64,000 nucleotides of DNA from assembly GCF_013116745.1 (NCBI RefSeq), contig NZ_JABFOE010000013.1, positions 1 to 64,000 of the forward strand, written 5' to 3'. The stretch's first letter is position 1, and each line of letters opens with the position of its first letter. The stretch comes from Arthrobacter sp. 260. Its GTDB lineage: Bacteria > Actinomycetota > Actinomycetes > Actinomycetales > Micrococcaceae. The notes under the pieces are model-generated. The model did not search any database, was not told the DNA's origin, and saw nothing but the letters and a program-made list of their open reading frames with translations. Shown here piece after piece: positions 26,056-33,601 of the stretch. The position numbers were made by a program, and so were the translations under genes.

Positions 26056-26574
26056 CTACAACAGTTCGTTCTCCGCTTCCAAAGGTCGCCAGTCCTCCTC
26101 AATTTGCTGGACTTGCAAGGCACAGTCTGGGGATAGCTGGTCTAGAGCATCCCAATCGATGCGATCCAGTTCCGCATCGAGAATCGGTACGTAGATTTCC
26201 ACGTTGGGAGGTGGGTCTTCTGCCAGAAGTAGAGTGTGGAGAGCGATGATGAGTCCCGCTCGAGACACGGCAACGCTCCCGGGAAGAACTCCATATAGGT
26301 TGCTAAGGCTCTGCCATACGTGCAGCAACTTCATTCGGTCGTCAAGGCAAGGCGGCATAAGCTCCATAGAAAGCGAAAGCTCGAGGATGGCGAGAGTGGT
26401 TAGAGCGGGCAGAAATTCCCCGCTTTTATAGCCATCCGCATACTCCTCGACGAGTGGTCCGACGAAGCCGAACTGGCGGTGGAACGGGGCATGGTTAAGG
26501 CTAGATGAGGCCCGTCCGAGGCGGGCTGCCCAGAGGAGCAGGGCAGGTTCAATCGGCGATGACGGCTGATTCAC
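26056..26574 (-). CDS. Hypothetical helical protein
   Basis: 172 residues, predominantly helical and Leu-rich (LTTLAILELSLSMELMPPCL, RAGLIIALHTLLLAED), with an acidic C-terminus (LDAELDRIDWDALDQL). No membrane signature strong enough for a transmembrane call and no motif recognised. It is 80 nt downstream of another unknown gene on the same strand and may share its transcript. Confidence 0.55.
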   Translation of the reverse strand: MNQPSSPIEPALLLWAARLGRASSSLNHAPFHRQFGFVGPLVEEYADGYKSGEFLPALTTLAILELSLSMELMPPCLDDRMKLLHVWQSLSNLYGVLPGSVAVSRAGLIIALHTLLLAEDPPPNVEIYVPILDAELDRIDWDALDQLSPDCALQVQQIEEDWRPLEAENELL

Positions 26575-26654
26575 GAGTTGGTCCCTTCAGGTTAAATAAA
26601 AAATGGCCCGTCCCGAGGAAGGGCGAAGCTCTTAGTTGGGTTGTAACTGGTCGT

Positions 26655-27350
26655 TTACCGTTGGGATGTATGCCTTCTCCAGTGATCCACCGAGTTTCCG
26701 AAGTACTGTGCTTCATCGGCGGAAGGAGCGGCACCCATGACTCGGCATCGTGAGTGGTAGTCCAATTGCTCATCCGCACTGAGACGCTGCTTACGGCTGA
26801 GAAGCGCGGAGGGGAACGCGACCGGTCGGATCTCGCCATATTGCACCACAGCATTGAGGCTCCTTATCCAACTGGGGAATCGGTCGTCGACGCGCTCCAG
26901 TCCGCGAACGCATTCTGCCCCCCGATTCAGGATCCGGAAGTGATGTTGCAGGAGGTTCCAGTACCGTTGACGGTGACTCGGGGGCATCTGCACCGGGCTG
27001 CATAACATTTCGGCAAGCACCACAACGAGCCGTTGGCGGGCTTGGAGCATGTCGCTTCCCCTGGCATCAGCTTCATAAAGAACGAGCAGGGCGGCCCAAG
27101 TGTCTGTGATAGTCGAAAGGACATCAGAGGGAGCTATTGCCCCCTCGACGAGACGTATCTGCTGTCGCAACACTTTGGTGGCGTGCTGTGACGGCTTTGA
27201 CCTATGATCCACTAGCAGTGTTGCAACAGACTCCATGGCAATTTCTAAGGGCCGCCGACGGTACTTCGAGGACGCTTGTCCCCTATTCTGACGTGTCGTG
27301 ATCTTGCGTTGCGCGCTGCTAGTAGTAGTGGTCGTAAAGACGATGGTCAT
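26655..27350 (-). CDS. Hypothetical protein behind a terminator-like leader
   Basis: 231 residues from ATG 27350, which follows AAAGGA; the ORF could extend to 27377 but without a ribosome site. The N-terminus is Thr-rich and basic (VFTTTTTSSAQRKITTRQNR, SSKYRRRP), the rest helical (IRLVEGAIAPSDVLSTITDT, QRLVVVLAEMLC). No domain recognised. Directly upstream lies an intrinsic-terminator hairpin on the same strand (27376-27400), so expression may depend on readthrough or attenuation. It probably heads a three-gene set with 26056-26574 and 25842-25967. Confidence 0.55.
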   Translation of the reverse strand: MTIVFTTTTTSSAQRKITTRQNRGQASSKYRRRPLEIAMESVATLLVDHRSKPSQHATKVLRQQIRLVEGAIAPSDVLSTITDTWAALLVLYEADARGSDMLQARQRLVVVLAEMLCSPVQMPPSHRQRYWNLLQHHFRILNRGAECVRGLERVDDRFPSWIRSLNAVVQYGEIRPVAFPSALLSRKQRLSADEQLDYHSRCRVMGAAPSADEAQYFGNSVDHWRRHTSQR

Positions 27351-27375
27351 GACATTCCTTTCTGATTTTGGGTAC

Positions 27376-27400
27376 AAAAAAGGGCCCCATATAGGGCCCT
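27376..27400 (-). terminator. Intrinsic terminator in the leader of the 27350 gene
   Basis: On the minus strand AGGGCCC-TATATG-GGGCCCT is followed at once by six Ts. It ends 26 nt before the start codon and just before the AAAGGA site, an arrangement typical of transcription attenuators. It could otherwise simply end an upstream minus-strand transcript. Confidence 0.65.
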
Positions 27401-28052
27401 GCTATTTGCTCAACGAGCAATTGGTTTTCTATCGTCCTGTCCGCTATGTCTTCCCCTATAAGGGGAGACGACAAAGCCTCAGCTCGCATGCTCCTTCAGG
27501 TACAACCCGAAAGCTGACAGTTCCAATAACACCCAACGTGTAGGACACAATCAAATCCTGCCGGTCGGATCGCCATCCAGCTCAGCAATACGTCGTCCCG
27601 CCTCACGGCATGGCTCTATCTTGAAGCCCTGAGAACTTCACTGTCCCACAACAAGCGTTACAGGCACAAGCGATCAAACCTGTTGCATGGCTGCCATCAC
27701 TAGCAGGACGTTTCGTACCCGGTATGGCCTCCGTGCAGCCTCTTCATCGACTTTTTCGCAAATGAAGGTCCAAACCGGTGGGGGTCTCAACCGGGCAAAG
27801 CAACGCCCAGGATCGGACAGGAAGATGATGGGAATGGTGCGTGACTATGGGTCTATTGCTGAGCAGCCGTACCAGCTGTGGGGGAGTAGCGACAGGGACA
27901 CTCTCCACGGGGGACGTTTATTCCGACGTTTATCCAGGAAGCTGCGGGAAACGAGGGGATGCGGAGGGTAAGCTCGGAGCGCTACCAAGTGCGTTTTGCC
28001 TTGTCAGCGGGCCAAATGAGGCCCCTGCAGGAAACTCCGGGAACCCCCGCTA
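27401..28052. other. Right end of the island, no gene; candidate right arm-type sites
   Basis: No convincing coding sequence. A plus-strand ORF at 27687-27971 is compositionally poor. The region contains the right inverted repeat (27634-27686) and a direct pair of GACGTTTA at 27913-27920 and 27925-27932, which mirrors the pair near attL. Confidence 0.5.
27634..27686 (-). repeat. Right ~50-bp inverted repeat bracketing the HNH module
   Basis: ACTGTCCCACAACAA (27640-27654) is the exact complement of the 15-bp core at 24175-24189. Flanking AACTT and GGCAC-GCG-TCAAACC-GTTGC blocks match the left copy in inverted order. Confidence 0.7.
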
Positions 28053-28099
28053 TGTAAACAGGGGGTCGCCGGTTCGAATCCGGCAGGAGGCTCCACCAA
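28053..28099 (+). repeat. attR: duplicated 3' half of tRNA-Thr
   Basis: A 47-bp exact copy of 8783-8829, from the anticodon loop to just past CCA. It lacks the 5' half of the tRNA, so it is not a functional tRNA gene. It marks the right end of the island. The following GCCGCT...AGCGCGGC may be the original tRNA terminator. Confidence 0.93.
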
Positions 28100-28114
28100 A
28101 GACCGCCGCTGGTT

Positions 28115-28282
28115 CTAGCGCGGCCCCTGGACCCCACAGCTCCGAATCTCCTCAGCCCTTGCCGCCTGCATGCCGTGTTTCACCCCGAACCGGATGATGA
28201 AGTACAGGACGAAACAGCCGAGGATCGCAGGAATGATCGTGACCAGCAGTACCGGAAAGATGATGAACGCATCCAAGCCCAT
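28115..28282 (-). CDS. Small single-pass membrane protein
   Basis: 55 residues from ATG 28282, preceded by GGGGGAACAC. One long hydrophobic segment (FIIFPVLLVTIIPAILGCFV, continuing LYFIIRF) with N-terminus outside by charge, then a short amphipathic tail. It is core sequence by position, and its stop lies only 16 bp beyond attR. No family recognised. Confidence 0.6.
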   Translation of the reverse strand: MGLDAFIIFPVLLVTIIPAILGCFVLYFIIRFGVKHGMQAARAEEIRSCGVQGPR

Positions 28283-28415
28283 GTGTTCCCCCAAAGATTG
28301 CTTGTAAAGGCAGCCAACGGAGTGCCTCGATCCAATCTAACCTCGATCTTTCCAGTACCCCATCACAGGGCGCTGTTTACGAGGTGGCCGCGTCGCGAGC
28401 GGTGAGAATCGAATT

Positions 28416-28742
28416 CTAGTCGGCCGGCACGCGTTCCGCCGGCCCCGGAACCGTCTGTTCTATCGGACGGCTTGTTGGCGGCGCCAATGCCGGCCCCAGG
28501 AGCGCCGTCTCTTCACGGTAGTCCCAGAACCACGACTCGCCAGGTTCGAAGCTGCGCACATAGCGGTGTCCGGTGGCCTGAAAATGCGCGGTGGCATGCT
28601 GTCCGAGTGAGGAGTCGCAGCAGCCGATGTGTCCGCACACGGCGCACCGTCTGAGGTGGACCCACCAGCTACCGGACGCTTCGCACTCAAGACAGCCGGT
28701 ACCGCTCGGGGGCGCTGTCACATTGATCCCTGCCATGGTCAT
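28416..28742 (-). CDS. UBP-type zinc finger protein
   Basis: 108 residues from ATG 28742, 6 nt after AGGAGG. It carries the whole ZnF-UBP pattern: TGCLECEASGSWWVHLRRC, CGHIGCCDSS, HATAHFQATGHRYVRSF. In eukaryotes this finger binds the ubiquitin C-terminus. Bacterial and especially actinobacterial stand-alone versions are common but of unknown role. The Pro-rich tail (about 80-108) is disordered-looking. Monocistronic. Confidence 0.85.
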   Translation of the reverse strand: MTMAGINVTAPPSGTGCLECEASGSWWVHLRRCAVCGHIGCCDSSLGQHATAHFQATGHRYVRSFEPGESWFWDYREETALLGPALAPPTSRPIEQTVPGPAERVPAD

Positions 28743-28964
28743 TTGCTGCCTCCTGGGTCGATTCAAGGTGAAGAGTCCGGACTTGCACCAGCGGCGGCCT
28801 TGGGGAGCCGTCACATGTTGGGAGCGCATCATTTAGGTCCATTAAGCCCCTGGATCATCATGACGGCAAGGGTGCCGGGGGCGGGGGATGAAGGAAAGAG
28901 GGAGACTCCAGCCACCCGGGCTGAGGTCCATCCCAACGGGTGTGCGCCGGGATAGGGTGTCAGG

Positions 28965-31253
28965 GTGAACCCGACGACGACGTCTCCGCTGTCCCTGACC
29001 CATCGTCCCTGGACTGCCGCGCTGGGGCGCCCGGCGATGGCGAACCAGGATGATCGCCACACGCGGATCGGGCTGACCACCCGCTACCTGGAACGCGACG
29101 GCGCTCCTTACATCCCGGTGTCGGGTGAGTTCCACTTCAGCCGTGTTCCTCGCCGGGACTGGGCGCGGCGGCTGCGGGCGATGCGGGCGGGTGGTATCAC
29201 CACCGTGGCCACCTACGTGTTCTGGATCCACCACCAACCGCAGCGTGAGGTGCCGCCGGACTTCGTCGGCCACCTCGACCTCGCAGCGTTTGTCGACCTC
29301 TGCGCCGCGCACAATCTGGATGTGGTGCTCCGGATCGGCCCGTGGTGCCACGGCGAGGTCCGCAACGGGGGGTTCCCCGACTGGGTCCAGGATGCCCCGG
29401 TCCAGCATCGGACGGATGACCCGGCGTACCTGGCGCTGGTCCGCGGGTGGTTCACGGCCATCGCTGCGCAGCTTCCCGGGCGGTTCGGCGATACCTCGTG
29501 CATCATCGGGATCCAGCTGGAAAACGAGATCTACGACCAGCCCCAGCACATCGTCACCCTGAAGCAGATGGCCCGCGACTGCGGGATGACGGCCCCGCTG
29601 TGGATGTCCACCGGCTGGGGCAGTGCTGAGCTGCCACCGGATGAGGTGCTGCCCATGTACGGAGGATATGCGGACGGTTTCTGGGTGGACGCCGACGCCG
29701 ACTGGGACCCGACGTTCCGAGAGCACTTCTTCTTCTCCCATGTGTGGGACGACCCCGGAATCGGCGCCGACATCCTCAAGATGAACGGTGGACAGCGGTC
29801 GGACAGCCGCGGGACAGTTTCGGCCCGGTTCCCACCGGTGACCTGTGAGCTCGGCGGCGGAATGGCCACCGCCTATCATCGCCGCCCCCTGCTCTCCGGT
29901 GCCGATATCGCTGCCGTCGCCAACGCAAAGATCGGCAACGGGTCGGCCTGGCAGGGGTATTACATGTACGTCGGGGGGACCAACCCCGGTCCGGGGCTCC
30001 AGGAATCACAAGCCACCGGCTACCCCAACGACATGCCGGAGTTCGACTACGACTTCCACGCTCCGATCGGCGCCTCGGGCCGGCTCAGCGACACCCACGC
30101 CATGCTGCGACGGCAGCACGCCTTCCTTGCGGCTGTCGGAGACCGGCTGGCGACGATGCCCTCCTCACTGCCGGACCTCATGCCCCGGGGAGTGCAAGAC
30201 ACGGAGGTGCTCCGCTGGGCGGTTCGCAGCGACGGCACCAGCGGGTTCGTCTTCATCAACTGGCACCAGCCGCACGAACCACTCCACCCGCTGACCGGGG
30301 TCACGTTTGACCTGCAGCTCGGTGGGGAATCGCTGCGCTTCCCCGACCAGCCGATCACCATCCTCCCCGGAACGCTCGCCCGGTGGCCGTTCAGACTTGC
30401 GGTGGGCAACCTGACCCTCCAGTGGGCCACCGCCAGCCTCCTGACGCTCCTCGACCGTCCGGGCGGCGGCACCGTGGCAGTACTGACTGCAGAACCGGGG
30501 ACTGCCGTGGCTATCGCTCTGGAGGATGGAACAGTGCTCCCGTCACCGGATGACCGGGTGTTCGTGCACGCGGTCGGTGACGACGCCGTCGTCGTCCTTC
30601 CCGCCGCAACCGCAGATCTCGCCTGGGTTATGGACGGCACCCTCTACCTGTCAGCGGACGAGCTGGATGCCCACGACGACGGCGTCACCACCTGGGTGCG
30701 GACGCCCGGACCGCCGCCGGAGGTCTTCGACACCGGCGCGCTCCACTTCGTCTCCCTCACGCCGTCTGACCCCTTAGGTCGGGCTCACTCCGGCCGGCGA
30801 CCCGTAGCTGCCGAGCAACTTCAGACAGCCACACCACCGCCGTCCGGATATGGTGCTCACCAGGGGAGGGCTAGCGCGCCGGGCCACGACATCCTGGTGA
30901 AAAAGGGTGCCGCCTATCGGCTCCATCTTCCCGAGGAGGCCGCCGGCGGGTCCTCACTGGAACTGGAGATCGATTGGGTGGGTGATGTGGCGGCCCTGGA
31001 AGTGAACGGGGAAGTGGTCGCTGACCAGTTCTGGGATGGCACTTTGTGGACGGTCGATCTGGGGCCGGCCGAGGACGCGCCCCGTGAGGTGATCCTCCGT
31101 GTCCTGCCGCTGCATCACGAAGCCCAGGTCTGGCTCGACCCCTCGGTCCGAAGGAAGCTCCCGGCCGATCCTCAGGAGCAGGGCCTACGCAGCGCAGCTG
31201 TATATTCAGCTGTGGCAATGCGCCACGGCGTCGCAGTTGTGAGCGCGCGATGA
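28965..31253 (+). CDS. Beta-galactosidase, glycoside hydrolase family 35
   Basis: 762 residues from GTG 28965; ATG 29037 is an alternative start. An N-terminal TIM barrel has PVSGEFHFSRVPRRDW, TYVFWIHHQP, RIGPWCHGEVRNGG, the acid/base Glu186 in QLENEI and the nucleophile Glu295 in TCELGGG. A middle segment and C-terminal jelly-roll (ALEVNGEVVADQFWDGTLW) complete the family layout. No signal peptide, so it probably acts on imported galactosides in the cytoplasm. A single gene without an adjacent transporter. Confidence 0.92.
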   Translation: MNPTTTSPLSLTHRPWTAALGRPAMANQDDRHTRIGLTTRYLERDGAPYIPVSGEFHFSRVPRRDWARRLRAMRAGGITTVATYVFWIHHQPQREVPPDFVGHLDLAAFVDLCAAHNLDVVLRIGPWCHGEVRNGGFPDWVQDAPVQHRTDDPAYLALVRGWFTAIAAQLPGRFGDTSCIIGIQLENEIYDQPQHIVTLKQMARDCGMTAPLWMSTGWGSAELPPDEVLPMYGGYADGFWVDADADWDPTFREHFFFSHVWDDPGIGADILKMNGGQRSDSRGTVSARFPPVTCELGGGMATAYHRRPLLSGADIAAVANAKIGNGSAWQGYYMYVGGTNPGPGLQESQATGYPNDMPEFDYDFHAPIGASGRLSDTHAMLRRQHAFLAAVGDRLATMPSSLPDLMPRGVQDTEVLRWAVRSDGTSGFVFINWHQPHEPLHPLTGVTFDLQLGGESLRFPDQPITILPGTLARWPFRLAVGNLTLQWATASLLTLLDRPGGGTVAVLTAEPGTAVAIALEDGTVLPSPDDRVFVHAVGDDAVVVLPAATADLAWVMDGTLYLSADELDAHDDGVTTWVRTPGPPPEVFDTGALHFVSLTPSDPLGRAHSGRRPVAAEQLQTATPPPSGYGAHQGRASAPGHDILVKKGAAYRLHLPEEAAGGSSLELEIDWVGDVAALEVNGEVVADQFWDGTLWTVDLGPAEDAPREVILRVLPLHHEAQVWLDPSVRRKLPADPQEQGLRSAAVYSAVAMRHGVAVVSAR

Positions 31254-31313
31254 ACCTGCAAACCGTGATGAAGCCGCGCACCATGTCAACGCAACGAAAG
31301 TGCTGAACGAACA

Positions 31314-32180
31314 ATGGAACCGAACAACGAAGTCGAACATATCCTGGCACTTCACTGTCCGGAACGCCCGGGAATTGTCCACGCGGTGTCCGGCTTCCTC
31401 CTGGAGCAGGAGCGGGACATTGTTGAACTCAAGCAGTTCGGGGACCGGCAATCGGGACACTTTTTCATGCGCGTCCACGTCGCCGGTCCCGACGTCGACG
31501 GGCTGACCGAATCGATGCAGGCCGCGTTCGGCCCTATCGCAGCGGAGCTCGACCTGACGTGGCGTTTGGAGCCGCTCGGCACCAAGCGCCGGGTCCTGAT
31601 CATGGTCTCGAAGTTTGGGCATTGCCTCAACGACCTGCTGTACCGGTCGCGGATGGGTGAACTCCCGATTGACATCGTCGCAGTGGTGTCCAACCATCCG
31701 GACCATCAGGACCTGGTCGAATGGCACAACATTCCCTTCTTCCACGTACCCGTCACCGCCGACACCAAACCCGCCGCGGAGGAGCGCCTGATGGAGCTCG
31801 TGGATCAGCTCGACGTCGAGCTGGTGGTGCTGGCGCGGTATATGCAGGTACTCAGCGATGACCTCACCCGCCGACTGAACGGCCGTGCCATTAACATTCA
31901 CCACTCTTTCCTGCCTAGCTTCAAGGGGGCGAAGCCCTACCACCAGGCTCATGCGCGAGGCGTGAAAACTGTCGGTGCCACAGCCCACTACGTCAACGCA
32001 GAGCTGGACGAGGGCCCGATCATCTCCCAGCAGGTGGTCGAAGTGGATCACACCTACAGCGCCAACGACCTGGTGACCGCGGGAAGGGATACGGAGCGAA
32101 AGGCCCTGTCCAACGCCGTCCGCTGGCACTGCGAGGGACGTGTCTTCTTGCACGGGAACCGGACAGTGGTCCTGAAGTAA
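31314..32180 (+). CDS. purU: Formyltetrahydrofolate deformylase
   Basis: 288 residues. An N-terminal ACT-like domain (LALHCPERPGIVHAVSGFLL, about 10-85) is followed by a formyltransferase-fold hydrolase domain: RVLIMVSKFGHCLNDLLYR, ARYMQVLSDD, then the catalytic INIHHSFLPSFKGAKPYHQA and GATAHYVNAELDEGPII with Asn, His and Asp of the active site. It hydrolyses 10-formyl-THF to THF and formate, balancing the one-carbon pool. It follows the GH35 gene by 60 nt on the same strand. Confidence 0.95.
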   Translation: MEPNNEVEHILALHCPERPGIVHAVSGFLLEQERDIVELKQFGDRQSGHFFMRVHVAGPDVDGLTESMQAAFGPIAAELDLTWRLEPLGTKRRVLIMVSKFGHCLNDLLYRSRMGELPIDIVAVVSNHPDHQDLVEWHNIPFFHVPVTADTKPAAEERLMELVDQLDVELVVLARYMQVLSDDLTRRLNGRAINIHHSFLPSFKGAKPYHQAHARGVKTVGATAHYVNAELDEGPIISQQVVEVDHTYSANDLVTAGRDTERKALSNAVRWHCEGRVFLHGNRTVVLK

Positions 32181-32216
32181 CTGGCTGTCCAGACGACCTA
32201 TCGTCCGGGGATCGTC

Positions 32217-33119
32217 CTACGAGTTGCGGGTTTGCTCAACGGGAATCCAAAGTTGTCCCTTCCCTTCGGTGCCGCCTGGTGCCGGCTGGACACTGAGCAT
32301 CTCCGGACCCGGCGCCCAGCGGTATGGGTTGGCGGGGAACCACTCAGTCGCAGCGTTGGCCCAGAGGTACTGCAACGCCTCCGGAAATTTGCCCTCGGTC
32401 TCGAAGACCACCCATAGGCTGGCCGGTACCTCAAGCGAGTCAAACTCCTCAGGGGCTGGCCGCGAGGTGACGACGGCATGCCAGTAATCCAGTTCGCTGC
32501 CTTCGGTGCGCTGCGCATCGATGCTCCCAGTCACGGAGACGGTACCGGCCGGGTCGGTATCCGAAAGCTCGGCCAACCTGATCTTGGCCTCCTGATCGAG
32601 CCCCCGTTCGAAGTCCTGGATAGCGGTGTTCGGTCCCTCATGGACCAGCGGCACCCGGGTCTTGAATCCGACCAGGCGGAACGCGTCCTTCTCGACAATG
32701 CGGTGTTTCATGTCGATGCTCCCTTCAATGCGTAGATGAAATCTCAGTTGCGGTTGGGAATGGAGGACCGCTCCTGGGCGTCGGGCCTGGGAGGGCGTGA
32801 GTTCATGCATGGTCTTGAACGCACGGGTGAACGCTTCGGCTGAGCCGTACCCGTACCGAAAGGCAACCTCCAGAACGGCTTCACCGGCTACGATCTCGGC
32901 GGTTGCTGCGGTAAGTCGTCTGCGCCTGATGTATTCAGATACCGGCATGCCCGCCAAGGTCGCGAACATGCGCCGGAAGTGATACTCAGATGTCATGGCG
33001 ACCTGCGCCAACGCGGTCATGTCCACTATTGCGGTGAGATCCGCCTCGATGAGCTCTATCGCCCGGTTCCATTCCTGCACTACTGCCTCCGTTTCCACCT
33101 GCAACGCTACGGGAGCCAT
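32217..33119 (-). CDS. AraC-family regulator with GyrI-like effector domain
   Basis: 300 residues from ATG 33119; sequence further upstream in the ORF is low-quality. The N-terminus is a double helix-turn-helix AraC domain (VDMTALAQVAMTSEYHFRRM, FRYGYGSAEAFTRAFKTMH). From residue ~140 comes a GyrI/Rob-like small-molecule-binding domain (FRLVGFKTRVPLVHEG, ASLWVVFETEGKFPEALQYL, WAPGPEMLSVQP). This is the layout of Rob/BmrR-like multidrug sensors. No adjacent transporter, so its target is not obvious. Confidence 0.9.
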   Translation of the reverse strand: MAPVALQVETEAVVQEWNRAIELIEADLTAIVDMTALAQVAMTSEYHFRRMFATLAGMPVSEYIRRRRLTAATAEIVAGEAVLEVAFRYGYGSAEAFTRAFKTMHELTPSQARRPGAVLHSQPQLRFHLRIEGSIDMKHRIVEKDAFRLVGFKTRVPLVHEGPNTAIQDFERGLDQEAKIRLAELSDTDPAGTVSVTGSIDAQRTEGSELDYWHAVVTSRPAPEEFDSLEVPASLWVVFETEGKFPEALQYLWANAATEWFPANPYRWAPGPEMLSVQPAPGGTEGKGQLWIPVEQTRNS

Positions 33120-33415
33120 CTCGTCGCTGCCCCGACAATCCCTGCCCGAAGAGGTCGGGTGGCCAGGGGGCGTCCGGGAGAGGGGCAACGGCGGGAAGGG
33201 CGGGAGCGAGGGCTGGTACGTCCGCGAGGTGGTCGTTGGGCGGAACATCGGCCGGGGGTTACTCACCCGGTGTCGTCACTGCCCCAGGGACACGGGGAAG
33301 GCAGTGCGGGGGCGGCTTCGGCCCCCGCCAAAGGCTCCGCGCAGGGCAGAGCCGACTGGCTTCCCGCTGCGGCTCATCGTTGAGTCGACGCAGCGGGAAG
33401 AAGAGGAAGAACTGT

Positions 33416-33505
33416 CTAGGCGGCCTCTGCGATGCAGCAGTCTTCGCAGAACACTGCCTCAACGAGTTCTCCGCAGCACTGGCACCTATGATCCATGTTT
33501 GTCAT
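33416..33505 (-). CDS. Candidate 29-residue zinc-ribbon microprotein
   Basis: A tiny ORF beginning ATGACAAACATGGAT encodes RCQCCGELVEAVFCEDCCIA, with seven cysteines in two knuckles 11 residues apart, an arrangement unlikely by chance in so short a frame. No good ribosome site is seen, so translation is unproven. The surrounding 33120-33415 and 33506-33601 hold no other gene. Confidence 0.35.
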   Translation of the reverse strand: MTNMDHRCQCCGELVEAVFCEDCCIAEAA

Positions 33506-33601
33506 GGACCGAGAGTAGGCGGACTCCGGTGCTGCGTCACGAGTAGGACGTACTCGACTTATATAACCGACGATGCAAGTAACTACCTGCTTGTGGCCCG
33601 G

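Larger units (their letters stand above)
8783..28099 (+). mobile_element. Genomic island integrated in tRNA-Thr (about 19.3 kb)
   Basis: The island is bounded by a perfect 47-bp direct repeat, attL 8783-8829 (3' half of tRNA-Thr) and attR 28053-28099. A tyrosine integrase with an Xis-like gene sits directly beside the tRNA, the classical arrangement. Composition drops below the flanking core by eye, gene order is irregular, and many genes are unknown or broken: the integrase, tnpB, an XRE regulator and a DUF6994-like fragment. No conjugation, capsid or replication genes are visible. With its integrase damaged it is probably a fixed, decaying integrative element carrying defence-like cargo. 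Confidence 0.9.

Noticed and set aside
27318-27491. 56-codon minus-strand ORF across the terminator hairpin
   Set aside because: Its GGAG lies only 1 nt before the ATG and codons in the hairpin are dictated by the palindrome. Mentioned only as a possible leader peptide, not called as a gene.
27687-27971. 94-codon ORF at the island's right end
   Set aside because: Arg/Gly-rich shadow-like composition, overlaps candidate integrase sites.
28053-28099. Second tRNA-Thr
   Set aside because: Only the 3' half is present; it is the attR copy.
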